Assembly: GCA_014695255.1 (NCBI GenBank)
Contig: JACJNX010000061.1
Coordinates: 248,001-312,000 of the forward strand
Source: Cyanobacteria bacterium FACHB-63
GTDB taxonomy: Bacteria > Cyanobacteriota > Cyanobacteriia > Leptolyngbyales > Leptolyngbyaceae
Length of the DNA stretch: 64,000 bases
Direction: 5' to 3'
The translations under genes and the position numbers were made by a program. The notes beneath the pieces are model-generated. The model searched no databases. It was not told the origin of the DNA and saw only the letters and a list, made by a program, of their open reading frames with translations. Numbering within the stretch: the stretch's first letter is position 1; every line of letters begins with the position of its first letter. Shown here in pieces: positions 45,937-55,461 of the stretch.

Positions 45937-46623
45937 TTACAAGAGCTTACGGCGTGTGCGCTTCGGCATGGATAAATTGAGCGACGCATGAAAATCTTCT
46001 TGAACCTTGTGCGTCAAACGGCGAGACACTTGGCGTACCACTTGGCGGAGAAGGCGATCGCCCGTATTACGTACCAGCGACTCCGGTAGCGCGTGGATAA
46101 ATCGCGGAAACTGAATTGCCACTTGCAAATCTAGCTGCCACTGAATTTGAGTCATTTTTGCTGTGGGATCAGCTTGACTCGGATGCTCGACTAAATTCAT
46201 AGCTGCTTGAAAGTCAACCTCATAGCCCAACGCTGCTTCATCCGGCACAGGAACCGTCTCAATCCGGTAAATTCCTTCCTGCTGCGGCAACAAATCCAGC
46301 CCGATCTTCGGCTCCACGTCGTATCCGAATGCCCCAAAATGCCCAATAATTAGCGCATAGCTGTTCTGTCCGATCGGCTCGACGTGCATGGGGTGAGCAC
46401 AGCGATGAAACCATTCCTGATGCAGATCGAGATACCGCGCTACCGTGCGGGCATCAGCATTCATCTCCATCGAGTCGATAAAGCGACTGGAAAAAATCGT
46501 CGGCTCATGCAGCAGCATCTCAGTTCCGTGGGCAGGATGAGACGGCGTTCCACTCATGGCATCGGTGGAACGGGTGAAGTTAGGATTAGCGAAATCCGAA
46601 GAATCGGTCGGTTGCGATTGCAT
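45937..46623 (-). CDS. DUF1997 family protein
   Basis: 228 residues. After a variable N-terminus (about 40) the protein has FSSRFIDSMEMNADARTVAR and YLDLHQEWFHRCAHPMHVEP, then a lipid-binding-like beta region and a basic C-terminal helix (LLRQVVRQVSRRLTHKVQED). DUF1997 is shared by cyanobacteria and plants. Function unknown, possibly a START/SRPBCC-like ligand binder. A start at M23 is also possible. Confidence 0.82.
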   Translation of the reverse strand: MQSQPTDSSDFANPNFTRSTDAMSGTPSHPAHGTEMLLHEPTIFSSRFIDSMEMNADARTVARYLDLHQEWFHRCAHPMHVEPIGQNSYALIIGHFGAFGYDVEPKIGLDLLPQQEGIYRIETVPVPDEAALGYEVDFQAAMNLVEHPSQADPTAKMTQIQWQLDLQVAIQFPRFIHALPESLVRNTGDRLLRQVVRQVSRRLTHKVQEDFHASLNLSMPKRTRRKLL

Positions 46624-46962
46624 TCACTCTCTTCCGTTTGCCGTTGGTCTAGGTCAAGATTCCCTAAAGGATACAGATAGGCTTCAATTTCAGCATCAGA
46701 ATTACTGAAAGTTCATTAAATTGATATTTCTATCTATTTCTATTTCTATCTAATGTCTCGGAATGGGTGTGATCAAAACTTTGTATTTATATTTACAAAA
46801 GTTAAAAGTGCCTTCGTCTTGTATCTTACTGCGAGCGCCAAGAATCTGCAAAGTATCGCCAAAAATTTAAGATAAGTCGATCGCCCGCATTTCTTTCTTA
46901 CGCCCGATGTAAAGTGAACCAGAACCAGCGAAAACTGTAGACACTCTCATTTGGGATCACGT
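46624..46962. other. Intergenic region with a short microsatellite
   Basis: 339 bases between divergent genes. At 46726-46754 lies a TATTTCTATCTATTTC-type hexamer/tetramer microsatellite. The rest is AT-rich with no gene-length frame. It must hold promoters for both neighbours; none is clear. Confidence 0.4.
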
Positions 46963-47622
46963 ATGAAAGCATTTGTAGCAGGTGCAACGGGCGAAACCGG
47001 ACGGCGAATTGTGCAGCAGTTGGTCGATCGTGGGATTCCGGTGCGGGCATTGGTGCGAAATCTGGAAACGGCGCGATCGATTTTGCCGACCGAAGTAGAA
47101 CTGGTTCAAGGAGATGTTTTACAGGGAGCACAGTTAATCGGTGCGATGGGCGATTCTACAGTCGTTTTCTGTGCAACAGGGGCAAAACCAAGCTTTGATC
47201 CGACTCAGCCCTATAAAGTCGATTACGAGGGCACAAAGAATCTAGTCGATGCCGCAAAAGCGAAAGGAATCGAGCATTTTGTTTTAGTCACTTCGCTTTG
47301 CACCTCGCAACTCTTCCACCCACTGAATTTGTTTTGGCTGATTCTGGTGTGGAAAAAGCAGGCAGAGGAATATCTGCAAAAGAGCGGATTAACTTATACG
47401 ATCGTTCGTCCCGGTGGACTCAAGAACGAAGAAAACGAGAACGCGATCGTCATGTCTTCTGCCGATACGCTTTCTGAGGGTAGTATTCCGCGCACTAAAG
47501 TTGCTCAAGTTTGCGTTGAATCCGTTTTTCAAGCCAGCGCCCGCAATAAAATCGTTGAAATCGTCGCGAAACCGGAAGCCCCTCAGCAACCGTTCGAGAC
47601 GCTATTTGCGGGAGTCGCTTGA
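46963..47622 (+). CDS. NAD(P)-binding atypical SDR protein
   Basis: 219 residues from ATG at 46963. Nucleotide-binding FVAGATGETGRRIVQQLVDR, then VFCATGAKPSFDPTQPYKVD and YTIVRPGGLKNEENENAIVM. This is the NmrA/atypical SDR type found in cyanobacteria and chloroplasts, often regulatory or assembly proteins rather than enzymes, since the classic YxxxK catalytic pair is not obvious. Soluble. Confidence 0.85.
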   Translation: MKAFVAGATGETGRRIVQQLVDRGIPVRALVRNLETARSILPTEVELVQGDVLQGAQLIGAMGDSTVVFCATGAKPSFDPTQPYKVDYEGTKNLVDAAKAKGIEHFVLVTSLCTSQLFHPLNLFWLILVWKKQAEEYLQKSGLTYTIVRPGGLKNEENENAIVMSSADTLSEGSIPRTKVAQVCVESVFQASARNKIVEIVAKPEAPQQPFETLFAGVA

Positions 47623-47677
47623 GCATCTAGCGGTGCAGTTGGGAAAACTGGGGTTAATTATTCTATCCCCAGCTTTT

Positions 47678-48037
47678 ATGTCAGCCCCATCGATTGAGCA
47701 ACTTAAACACGGCGACATACCGTTTGTTGCCGCGAACCAGTCTGGAATCATTGTCGATATCAATGCTCACTTTGAAACCGTGTTTGGATGGACTTCAGCA
47801 GAAATTATCGGGCAGCCTTTAAGCTTACTGCTCCCCGCTTTTTTTCGTGACGCTCACCATTTAGGGTTTGCCCGATTTTCTGCGACTGGAAATTCCACAG
47901 TTCTAAATCATCCGCTCAATCTTAAAGCGGTCACCAAAGACGATCGCGAAATCGAATCCGAACACTTCATCATCGCAGAACGCCGGGGTGAAGAATGGCT
48001 ATTCGCAGCAACCCTACGCCCACTTGAGCCGCGCTAA
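47678..48037 (+). CDS. Stand-alone PAS-domain protein
   Basis: 119 residues, a single PAS domain: GIIVDINAHFETVFGWTSAE, IGQPLSLLLPAFFRDAHHLG, FIIAERRGEEWLFAATLRPL. Its TAA overlaps the ATG of the histidine kinase gene (TAATG), so the two are translationally coupled. It likely acts as a detached input module for that kinase. ATG at 47678 marks the domain start; the frame is open further upstream but overlaps the SDR gene. Confidence 0.8.
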   Translation: MSAPSIEQLKHGDIPFVAANQSGIIVDINAHFETVFGWTSAEIIGQPLSLLLPAFFRDAHHLGFARFSATGNSTVLNHPLNLKAVTKDDREIESEHFIIAERRGEEWLFAATLRPLEPR

Positions 48038-49386
48038 TGCTCGATACAAATCTGTTGGTGAATCAACTGAGGGCAACGCTTAGCACAATGGAAGTTGCTT
48101 TGGGCGCAGTTGAAGACTGCATTATTTGGATCGATGCCCAAGGGCGGGTCAAATGGTGCAATGCTGCCTTTGATCGCTTTTTGAACCGCCCGCATATTCT
48201 GGTTGTCGGACTGACGCTGCGAGATCATTTGCCTTTAAGGATGAATGGACAAGCGATCGCCGCTGAGGAGCATCCCGTTGCGATCGCGCTTTCCACTCGA
48301 ACGCACGGGAAACAGTGCTATGAGTTCAAGCGTGAGGAGGACACGCTCATTCTGGAAATTACCTGGTCGTTTGTGCAGCTCGGAGAACTCGAAACAGAGC
48401 CGAATGCAGTTTTGGTGTTGCGAAACGTGACCAGGCGGGTACAAGCAGAGCGAAACTTGCACCGAATTAATCAAACGTTAGAGCAGCAAGTCGAACAACG
48501 AACACGACAGCTCAGTGAGGCGAACGATCGCTTGCGCTCCGAATCGATTCAACTGCAAGCTTTGCTGAAAGAACTAAGACAAACCCAAGCAGAATTGATT
48601 CAAGCGGAAAAGATGTCAAGTTTGGGGCAAATGGTGGCAGGCATTGCTCATGAAATCAATAACCCGGTGAGCTTTATTCATGGCAATCTCACGTTTGTCG
48701 AAACGTATGCACAAGATCTACTCAGACTGCTGTCGGTCTACCAGCAATGCTGTACAAATTCGCATCCTGACGTGCTTCAAGTTGCGAAAGAGATTGACTT
48801 GGAGTTTCTCAAACTTGACTTTCTACAAATTGTGCAATCAATGCAAGAGGGCACTGAGCGCATCCGGCAGATTGTAGTATCGCTTCGCAATTTTGCACGG
48901 TTAGACGAGGCTGAGCTAAAGTCTGCGGTGAATTTGCATGACGGGTTAGAAAATACTTTGATGATTTTGCAGCACCGTTTGAAAAGTCATCCGCAGATCA
49001 AGGTGATTCGCAATTATGGAGAGTTACCGCTAATCGAATGTTATGCAGGTCAACTGAATCAAGTCTTCTTGCATCTGCTATCGAATGCGATCGATGCTCT
49101 ACGTTCAAACGCTTCCGCACCTCAATTCATTCAGATTCAGACGACGACGATTGATGCGGATTGGGTACAAATTGAGATCTCAGACACAGGTGCCGGAATG
49201 AACGAGGGGGTGCGATCGCAAATATTCAACCCGTTTTTCACGACCAAACCCGTAGGTGAAGGAACGGGAATGGGATTAGCCATCAGCTATCAGATTGTCA
49301 CCAAAAACCATGGCGGCAAGATTGAATGCTTGCCACTTGACTCTGGAACAAAGTTTGTGGTTCAGTTGCCGTGTTCTCAGACTTAA
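48037..49386 (+). CDS. PAS-domain sensor histidine kinase
   Basis: 449 residues, no membrane segments. PAS domain (about 15-140), coiled coil (about 145-195), HisKA box GQMVAGIAHEINNPVSFIHG with H205, and HATPase_c with FNPFFTTKPVGEGTGMGLAI. No receiver domain. Closely similar to the kinase at 9078-10811, so a paralogue. Coupled to the upstream PAS gene; converges with the metal-sensor gene, overlapping it by 4 bases. Confidence 0.9.
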   Translation: MLDTNLLVNQLRATLSTMEVALGAVEDCIIWIDAQGRVKWCNAAFDRFLNRPHILVVGLTLRDHLPLRMNGQAIAAEEHPVAIALSTRTHGKQCYEFKREEDTLILEITWSFVQLGELETEPNAVLVLRNVTRRVQAERNLHRINQTLEQQVEQRTRQLSEANDRLRSESIQLQALLKELRQTQAELIQAEKMSSLGQMVAGIAHEINNPVSFIHGNLTFVETYAQDLLRLLSVYQQCCTNSHPDVLQVAKEIDLEFLKLDFLQIVQSMQEGTERIRQIVVSLRNFARLDEAELKSAVNLHDGLENTLMILQHRLKSHPQIKVIRNYGELPLIECYAGQLNQVFLHLLSNAIDALRSNASAPQFIQIQTTTIDADWVQIEISDTGAGMNEGVRSQIFNPFFTTKPVGEGTGMGLAISYQIVTKNHGGKIECLPLDSGTKFVVQLPCSQT

Positions 49387-49736
49387 GGCAAAAAGCGATC
49401 GAGCGCGGATTTGAGTTCCTCGATTTCGGCATCAATATTGCCCTCTTGAGCGGCACGGGCAACACACTGCGACAGATGCTCATCTAAAATCATCCGGGCA
49501 ACCCGATCAAGTGCGCCACGCACCGCAGCCACTTGGATCAACACATCCGGGCAGGGTCGATCGTCTTGCACCATCGTTTTGATCCCGCGAATATGTCCTT
49601 CGATGCGGGAGAGGCGATTGATCACACGCCGCACGGATTCTTCACTGTGAACGTGCGGATGAGCTGAATCATGCTCGTGAGGATGATCGTGATTCGGGAG
49701 CGGCTCAAGGTCGCGGGGTAAATCAGAAGTAGCCAT
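49383..49736 (-). CDS. CsoR/RcnR-family metal-sensing repressor (InrS-like)
   Basis: 117 residues, all-helical DUF156 fold. The N-terminus is rich in histidine (H16, H18, H20, H22, H26, H28, H30). The metal fingerprint is C62, H87 and C91 (RPCPDVLIQ and DEHLSQC). RLSRIEGHIRGIKTM is the DNA-contact helix. This combination resembles Synechocystis InrS, a nickel sensor that represses nickel export; copper sensing is the alternative. No metal exporter gene is adjacent. Confidence 0.88.
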   Translation of the reverse strand: MATSDLPRDLEPLPNHDHPHEHDSAHPHVHSEESVRRVINRLSRIEGHIRGIKTMVQDDRPCPDVLIQVAAVRGALDRVARMILDEHLSQCVARAAQEGNIDAEIEELKSALDRFLP

Positions 49737-49911
49737 CGTGTGTGATCGTTGCGAAGGGGTGCTACTGATTTTAGTGCTTTATTCGGATGAGGTGTGGAGA
49801 ATGGCGTGAAATCTCTACCAAGCCGAGTTTTGTTTTCACCCGTAGGATAGGAATAATGGCTACACAAATAGCCACATAAATGGCTAGAGACAGTTTTACG
49901 GATGATGACTT

Positions 49912-51069
49912 ATGCAACGCTCTAAGGTCTCAACTCAGTTCCGCCGACTTCAGTTTGCGATCGTCACGATTGCGATGTTATTTGGCTTGATCTCCTTTCC
50001 GCAGTTGGCTTCAGCAGAACCCGCGATCGCCCAAGCTCCAAAAGCGATCGAGCGTGGGAGCTTTGTAGCAGAAGCGGTTCAGAAGGTGGGTGCGGCAGTG
50101 GTGAGAATCGATACGGAAAAAACGGTGACGCGACGAGCAGATCCAATGTTCGATGATCCAATGTTCCGGCGATTTTTTGGGGAAGATTTTTCCACCGTAC
50201 CGCGATCGGAAACCTTGCGCGGTCAAGGATCAGGCTTCGTGATCGACAAAAGCGGCATCATCTTGACGAATTCTCACGTGGTCAACGGCGCGGATAAAGT
50301 GACGGTGACGCTGAAAGACGGGCGTGTGTTTGAAGGCAAGGTGCGCGGTTTTGATGAAGTGACAGATTTAGCGGTTGTCAAAGTTGACAGCAAAGACTTG
50401 CCGATTGCAGCGCTGGCAGATTCCGATCAGGTGCAGGTGGGCGATTGGGCGATCGCCGTTGGCAATCCGCTCGGACTGGATAACACGGTGACGCTGGGAA
50501 TCGTGAGTACGCTGCATCGATCGAGCGCTCAAGTCGGTTTAAGCGATAAGCGATTGGACTTTTTGCAAACGGATGCGGCAATTAATCCGGGGAATTCGGG
50601 AGGACCTTTGCTGAACGATCGGGGTGAAGTGATCGGAATTAATACCGCAATTCGGGCAGATGCAATGGGAATTGGGTTTGCGATTCCGATTAATAAAGCG
50701 AAGTTGATTAAAGATGCGTTGGCGCGGGGTGAAAAGATTCCACATCCGTACTTGGGTGTTCAGATGACAACGTTGACTCCTGAGATTGCACGACAAAACA
50801 ACACTGATCCGAATTCTGCGTTTGAAGTACCAGAAGTGAACGGGGTGATTGTGGTGCGAGTGTTGCCGAATTCGCCTGCTGCGATCGGGGGTATCCGTCG
50901 GGGTGATGTGATTACTTCGATCGATGGTCGGGCGATTACTAAGGCAGAACAGCTTCAAGAATTGGTCGAAAGTACGAAATTAGGGCAGACCTTAAAGGTG
51001 CAGATTCAGCGAAATGGACAGGCACAACAGTTAGCGGTGAAGCCTGCGGAATTGCAGGATGCAAGTTAG
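49912..51069 (+). CDS. HtrA/Deg-family serine protease
   Basis: 385 residues. Signal peptide (about 14-38, ending ASA-EPA), trypsin-like protease domain with triad H122 (LTNSHVVNG), D152 (VTDLAVVKV) and S229 ([10 protein letters not shown]), and one C-terminal PDZ domain (about 275-375). Periplasmic or lumenal quality-control protease (HhoA/HhoB/HtrA group); which of the three cannot be decided by eye. Divergent from the metal sensor gene. Confidence 0.93.
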   Translation: MQRSKVSTQFRRLQFAIVTIAMLFGLISFPQLASAEPAIAQAPKAIERGSFVAEAVQKVGAAVVRIDTEKTVTRRADPMFDDPMFRRFFGEDFSTVPRSETLRGQGSGFVIDKSGIILTNSHVVNGADKVTVTLKDGRVFEGKVRGFDEVTDLAVVKVDSKDLPIAALADSDQVQVGDWAIAVGNPLGLDNTVTLGIVSTLHRSSAQVGLSDKRLDFLQTDAAINPGNSGGPLLNDRGEVIGINTAIRADAMGIGFAIPINKAKLIKDALARGEKIPHPYLGVQMTTLTPEIARQNNTDPNSAFEVPEVNGVIVVRVLPNSPAAIGGIRRGDVITSIDGRAITKAEQLQELVESTKLGQTLKVQIQRNGQAQQLAVKPAELQDAS

Positions 51070-51184
51070 TTTGACTGTCGATCGTGCAATTTTCTAGGCT
51101 GTGGCTTCATTGTTAAAACACTAAATCTGTAATTAACAATGAAGCGTTTTTTCCAATTTGAAGTGGAGATTATGCTGAAATTTT

Positions 51185-51307
51185 CCGTATAGCTATCTAC
51201 ATAAGCGTAATATGTGGAAATACTTCCGTATAGCATTCCAAAATAGTGCAATATGCCGAGGACATTACGTATAGTGGGCTAATCTAGAATGATATGTGGA
51301 AAACTTC
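51185..51307. repeat. Three tandem 41-bp imperfect repeats
   Basis: Units begin at 51185, 51226 and 51267, exactly 41 bases apart. Each starts with (C/A)CGTATAG and carries a conserved ATATG at unit positions 26-30 and GA at positions 33-34. A weaker fourth unit may precede them from 51144. 41 is not a multiple of three and no frame uses it, so the array is non-coding. It lies in the gap between htrA and the MltR-like gene. Confidence 0.75.
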
Positions 51308-51433
51308 AGTCTAATGACATAGTTATGCTATCTGCTCTCTCGGTAAGGACAGTAGTTGGAGAGATAGGTAATGATTTATGTATCTGTTGATGCCTTTCCA
51401 GGTCTCTAAAAGTATCAGTAATGGATAACGACC

Positions 51434-52063
51434 TTGTTACTAACAGAAAGTGAAATTGAAGAACTTCAGGAAAGGCTCATTCAGGAGACAACGAATTTTG
51501 TTGTGGGTCTTGCAAGAGAGGGGGAGCGAGCGGCAGTAGTTTTGGGTGCTGCTCGCTTAGATGTAAGTCTTGAGCGCCTACTCAAGAAATTAATGCACCC
51601 TCATCCTGGTGGTTCAGATAACCTCTTTGATTCTGACCGTCCTCTTGGCTCCTTTTCTGCCAAAATTGCTCTTGCGTATAGATTAGGCGTAATCGACAGA
51701 AATTTTGAACATGCTTTACAGATGATAAGAAAAATTCGGAATGCATTTGCTCATTCCATTGATGTTGCAAGTCTCTCCGAGCAACCTCACAACGGACAGC
51801 TTAATGAGTTAATTAGAGATGTCAGGAAAGATGGAGATTCTTTTGACAACATGTTGCACCAATTGAGACAAGGAGGATTCCCTGAGAAATTATTAAATTT
51901 TTGTGCTGCTGTCATCGTGTTGCTTATGAGTCTTGAAATGGTTGAAGCAGTTAGTGTTCAACTGCAACCAGTTAAGACAGCACAACTAGACAAGACGCGA
52001 TTTCTTGAAGAAACTGAAGGTAGTTTAGAACGGCATGACAACCCGGCTGGGGCGGACTGTTAA
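51434..52063 (+). CDS. MltR-like (mannitol repressor fold) protein
   Basis: 209 residues from a TTG at 51434; no ATG fits the frame near the domain start. Contains GERAAVVLGAARLDVSLERL, then SFSAKIALAYRLGVIDRNFE and IRKIRNAFAHS, the pattern of the MltR/YggD helical family. Its relation to real transcription control is unclear outside enterics; many genomic copies sit beside toxin-antitoxin genes. Sequence is more AT-rich than its surroundings, suggesting acquired DNA. Confidence 0.72.
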   Translation: MLLTESEIEELQERLIQETTNFVVGLAREGERAAVVLGAARLDVSLERLLKKLMHPHPGGSDNLFDSDRPLGSFSAKIALAYRLGVIDRNFEHALQMIRKIRNAFAHSIDVASLSEQPHNGQLNELIRDVRKDGDSFDNMLHQLRQGGFPEKLLNFCAAVIVLLMSLEMVEAVSVQLQPVKTAQLDKTRFLEETEGSLERHDNPAGADC

Positions 52064-52242
52064 GAGATCTTAGTGGTGTTGCAAAAGTTGCATGCAGCCG
52101 CTCAGCCGGAGCGTTATAAGCTTTAATTCTGGGTTAGGGCGGTACGCGGCTCTTCTATCGGCATGTCCAACCATAAGATGCTTGTGAAGCTTTGGCACAG
52201 ACAGGATAATAGAAATAGTCTAAATAGTATTTCTAGCTTTTC

Positions 52243-52449
52243 ATACAGTTTGAGTGGAACGAGACAAAAAATTTAGAGAATATTCGCAAGCACGAAATTG
52301 ATTTTGCCGATGTTCCTGAAATGTTTGAAGCTCCAATGCTAATTGAATTAGACGATCGATTTAATTATGGCGAAGACCGTTGGTTCGGTATCGGTTTTCT
52401 CGGTAGCGGCGTAGCGGTTGTGGTTTGGACAGAACGACAAATGACGTAA
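52243..52449 (+). pseudogene. brnT: Decayed brnT toxin gene
   Basis: The frame from 52243 reads (ATA)QFEWNETKNLENIRKHEID, then FADVPEMFEAPMLIELDDRF, GEDRWFGIGFLGSGVAVVVW, TERQMT and stop. BrnT proteins normally start M-x-F-E-W-D-E and end with an RIISARKA-type helix of 20 or more residues. Here the expected ATG is ATA, an in-frame TAG lies four codons before it, and the C-terminal helix is missing. One extra A near 52440 would restore NDVIR and then NERQRLEQYL in another frame, overlapping brnA, so a frameshift plus small deletion is likely. Not expected to make toxin. Confidence 0.75.
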
Positions 52450-52455
52450 TTCGGA

Positions 52456-52734
52456 ATGAGCGACAAAGACTTGAGCAATACCTCTCGTACTAATTGGGTA
52501 GCACTAGAGGCAATGAATGATGAAGGAATTGATTACTCCGACATACCACCCTTGACAGAGGAGTTTTTTGAGAAGGCTACTTTAAGAATTCCTGCGTCCC
52601 AAGCACAGCGAGTAGTTCAGATCGAACCTGATGCGTTGGAGTGGTTTCAAGCTCAAGGTGGTGAATACAAAGCTTTAATCAACTCTATTTTGCGTCATCA
52701 CATTGAAAGCCAAGGTGAACAGCCAGCAGTATAA
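52456..52734 (+). CDS. brnA: BrnA-family antitoxin
   Basis: 92 residues. SDKDLSNTSRTNWVALEAMN, then IDYSDIPPLTEEFFEKATLR, and a ribbon-helix-helix-like C-terminus (VVQIEPDALEWFQAQGGEYK). Standard partner of BrnT; binds its own promoter and neutralises the toxin. Intact while the toxin gene is not, so it may persist as an orphan regulator. Confidence 0.88.
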   Translation: MSDKDLSNTSRTNWVALEAMNDEGIDYSDIPPLTEEFFEKATLRIPASQAQRVVQIEPDALEWFQAQGGEYKALINSILRHHIESQGEQPAV

Positions 52735-53005
52735 CGATTTGCTTGGAGTAGACTGAAAAAATCCCAATTTTGCATCTAAGGGTACTTACAACCGCTCACG
52801 CGAACCGTTGTGTACCAGGACGAGATCGCAGCTCTTCATCCATCAACGAGCGATCGCCCAAAATCTTCAATGTAGGATCGTATTTACAAACTTAACAAGA
52901 CTCACCGATGTAGCAGGGATTCGGTAAATCTTATTTAAGTTTTACGGACTCATAGAAAGCGGATTTGTTTGTATTAGACAAATCTAATAGAAGTGAGTGA
53001 CTCGT

Positions 53006-53806
53006 ATGTCTATAACCCATTCATCCTCACCTTCTGCCTCGCTTACAGAACACATCATTACGACCTATGGTGCGCTTCGACGAGGTATTGGCTACTTAGC
53101 GATCGCGCTTCCAGTAATTCTCACAGCGTGGGGGTTCATCAAGTATAAACTGCCGCCTCAAGATTCGATCAGTGCCTACTACCATGCGTTCGTTCCAACG
53201 GCGCAGACCACAGGATTATTTGATGTCGCAGGCAAGGGGGTGATGCGAAACTGGTTCGTTGGCATTCTTTGGGCGATCGGTGTTTTCCTGGTGCTTTACC
53301 GGGGGTATGGACGGCGAGAGAACACAGCTCTCAACATTGCCGGGGTGCTACTCATCGTCGTTGCCATGTTTCCAATGGACTGGACTTGTGGCACTTCCTG
53401 TCCCAAAGTCTCAGTTCACGGAGTCGCTGCAATTTTGTTCTTCCTCGCGATCGGCTATGTTTGCATTTTCCGGTCTGGAGATACCCTACTCTTGCTTAAA
53501 AACCCGGATGCGAGGGAGTTTTACAAACGGTTGTATCGCATCATTGGCATTGTGATGTGGGTGTTTCCGCTGGTCGTTACCCTGCTGGAGTTTTTCCAGC
53601 TTCGTCCTTTTGGTACACGTACGGTGTTTTTTATTGAAGTTGCGGGCATCTGGACATTTGCGTCTTACTGGTTGCTCAAGAGTCGTGAGATCGATCGCAG
53701 TAACGCTGATATTGCTGCTGCAAGTGGAGAACTGGAACGAACTCCCCGTAAGTCTGGAGCGCTTCGCTACTGGTTTGATCCCACACCTGCCCTTGAAGAG
53801 AAGTAA
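53006..53806 (+). CDS. Multi-pass membrane protein, unknown function
   Basis: 266 residues from ATG at 53006. Six or seven hydrophobic segments (about 28-47, 74-98, 105-125, 133-152, 178-200, 205-225). Contains YYHAFVPTAQTTGLFDVAGK, a motif-like charged loop, and a CGTSCPKVSVHG loop with two cysteines that could face the periplasm. DUF998-like topology, but the family is not certain. Confidence 0.7.
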   Translation: MSITHSSSPSASLTEHIITTYGALRRGIGYLAIALPVILTAWGFIKYKLPPQDSISAYYHAFVPTAQTTGLFDVAGKGVMRNWFVGILWAIGVFLVLYRGYGRRENTALNIAGVLLIVVAMFPMDWTCGTSCPKVSVHGVAAILFFLAIGYVCIFRSGDTLLLLKNPDAREFYKRLYRIIGIVMWVFPLVVTLLEFFQLRPFGTRTVFFIEVAGIWTFASYWLLKSREIDRSNADIAAASGELERTPRKSGALRYWFDPTPALEEK

Positions 53807-53933
53807 TCAGCAAGTCAGAGAAGTTAAGTTGTTAAGCTGTAGCATAGTGCGGGTCGATGAGCCGTAGCAACCACGGCTTTTGGTGCTTCCATCTTTAATG
53901 GACAAAACGGTTGGTCCAAAGTACCTATTCTTT

Positions 53934-53969
53934 AACCCTGCTTTGATTTATTCTCAAGGCAGGGTTTTT
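53934..53969 (+). terminator. Rho-independent terminator before the gluconokinase-like gene
   Basis: AACCCTGCTTTG at 53934-53945 pairs with CAAGGCAGGGTT (one mismatch), followed by TTTTT. It ends the membrane-protein transcript about 130 bases after its stop. Confidence 0.78.
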
Positions 53970-53988
53970 GGTAGTTTGGCAAAGCAAT

Positions 53989-55461
53989 ATGCAGCACTTT
54001 ATTGGCATTGATATTGGGACGACCAGTACAAAAGCGATCGCAGTTTCATCGACAGGTGAAGTTAAAAGTATTGCTAGTCAGGAATATCCCTTGCTTTCTG
54101 CTCAGCCCCGGTTTGCGGAACAAGATCCAAACGTGATTTTTGAGGCAGTGCTGAGATCGGTACAAGCAGTGATACAGCAAGCACAGTTATCGAGTCGAGA
54201 GATTGCTGCGGTTGGATGTGGTTCTGCAATGCACAGCTTGATTGTTATGGGTGCAGACCATACTGCTTTGAGCCAGAGTATTACTTGGGCAGATAGTCGG
54301 AGTATGAGGCAAGCAGAAGCCCTCAAGCATCAAGGAAACTGGATTTATCAAAACACAGGAACACCCCTGCATCCGATGTCACCGCTCACAAAATTGCTCT
54401 GGATGCGGGAATGTAATTCAGGGCTATTTAACAAGGCTGCAAAGTTCATTTCGATTAAAGAGTATGTTCTGTATCAGTGGTTCGATCTATATGTGGTGGA
54501 TTACTCGATCGCCTCTGCAACTGGATTGTTTAATCTCAGAACTTTGACTTGGGATGAAAATGTACTTGAACTTGCACAAATTCGACCAGAGCAATTAAGT
54601 GAGTTAGTTCCAATCACTCATATTCTGCAAGGAATGAATCCACAATATGCAGAACTGATGGGGCTTGATCCGAATGTTCCGGTTGTAGTGGGTGCGAGTG
54701 ATGGAGCGTTAGCCAATATTGGAGTTGGGGCAATTACATCGAACCAGTTAGCAATTACGATCGGCACCAGTAGCGCAGTCCGAAAAGTAGTCTCCGAACC
54801 TTTAACCGATTCACAAGCCAGAACATTCTGCTACGCCATGACTGAGAAACAATGGTTGATTGGGGGTGCTTCTAACAATGGTGGCATTGTTTTAAGGTGG
54901 TTTCGAGATAACTTTGGACAAAAAGATTCTTATGATTCTTTGATTCAACTCGCTGAAACTGTTCCTGCGGGTGCAGAGGGATTGTTATTTTTACCGTTTC
55001 TTTCTGGTGAACGTGCGCCCTATTGGAATGCAGAGGCGCGAGGCGTGTTCTTTGGTGTGTCTTTACAGCATCAACGATCGCACTTTGTTCGCGCTGTTTT
55101 AGAGGGCGTTTTGTTTACAGCTTATAGCATTACCACTGTATTGAGTGAACTAACTGGAACGAGTCAAACGATTCTGGCATCAGGGGGATTTGCACGATCG
55201 CGCTTCTGGTTGCAATTGATGGCGGATGTATTCGGTATCGAAGTGCTTGTGCCTGAAGTCTATGAAGCGAGTGGATTTGGAGCAGTTGTGTTAGCGATGT
55301 ACGCAATCAATCAGATTGATCGGCTAGAGGAAGTCCGATCGATGATTCGGATTCGCAATCGACATTCTCCAGACTTACAACTATCCGAGCAGTATCATAA
55401 GCAATTTGAACGCTATGAAAGACTCTATCAACAGTTAGAGCCAGAATTTTCGAGACAATGA
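53989..55461 (+). CDS. FGGY carbohydrate kinase, gluconokinase-like
   Basis: 490 residues from ATG at 53989. Phosphate-binding [18 protein letters not shown] at the start, [13 protein letters not shown] in the middle, and the second FGGY signature [18 protein letters not shown] plus [14 protein letters not shown] near the C-terminus. Length and motifs fit bacterial gluconokinase (GntK of the FGGY type); xylulokinase is the main alternative. Its 3' end overlaps the convergent bioF gene by 34 bases. Confidence 0.85.
   Translation: MQHFIGIDIGTTSTKAIAVSSTGEVKSIASQEYPLLSAQPRFAEQDPNVIFEAVLRSVQAVIQQAQLSSREIAAVGCGSAMHSLIVMGADHTALSQSITWADSRSMRQAEALKHQGNWIYQNTGTPLHPMSPLTKLLWMRECNSGLFNKAAKFISIKEYVLYQWFDLYVVDYSIASATGLFNLRTLTWDENVLELAQIRPEQLSELVPITHILQGMNPQYAELMGLDPNVPVVVGASDGALANIGVGAITSNQLAITIGTSSAVRKVVSEPLTDSQARTFCYAMTEKQWLIGGASNNGGIVLRWFRDNFGQKDSYDSLIQLAETVPAGAEGLLFLPFLSGERAPYWNAEARGVFFGVSLQHQRSHFVRAVLEGVLFTAYSITTVLSELTGTSQTILASGGFARSRFWLQLMADVFGIEVLVPEVYEASGFGAVVLAMYAINQIDRLEEVRSMIRIRNRHSPDLQLSEQYHKQFERYERLYQQLEPEFSRQ

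Noticed and set aside
46726-46754. TATTTCTATCTATTTC-type microsatellite as a functional element
   Set aside because: Short simple-sequence repeat in an AT-rich gap with no link to a gene start.
51066-51251. 61-codon minus-strand frame across the 41-bp repeat region
   Set aside because: The repeat period is not a multiple of three and the frame shows no conserved features.
51185-51307. CRISPR array
   Set aside because: Only three units, the repeat is imperfect along its whole length, there are no distinct spacers and no cas genes are nearby.
52036-52130. Possible integron attC-like structure after the MltR-like gene (imperfect inverted GCCGCTCAGCCGG-type arms and GCGTTATAA)
   Set aside because: The core site does not match GTTRRRY, the left core is not recognisable and no integrase or second convincing site is visible.
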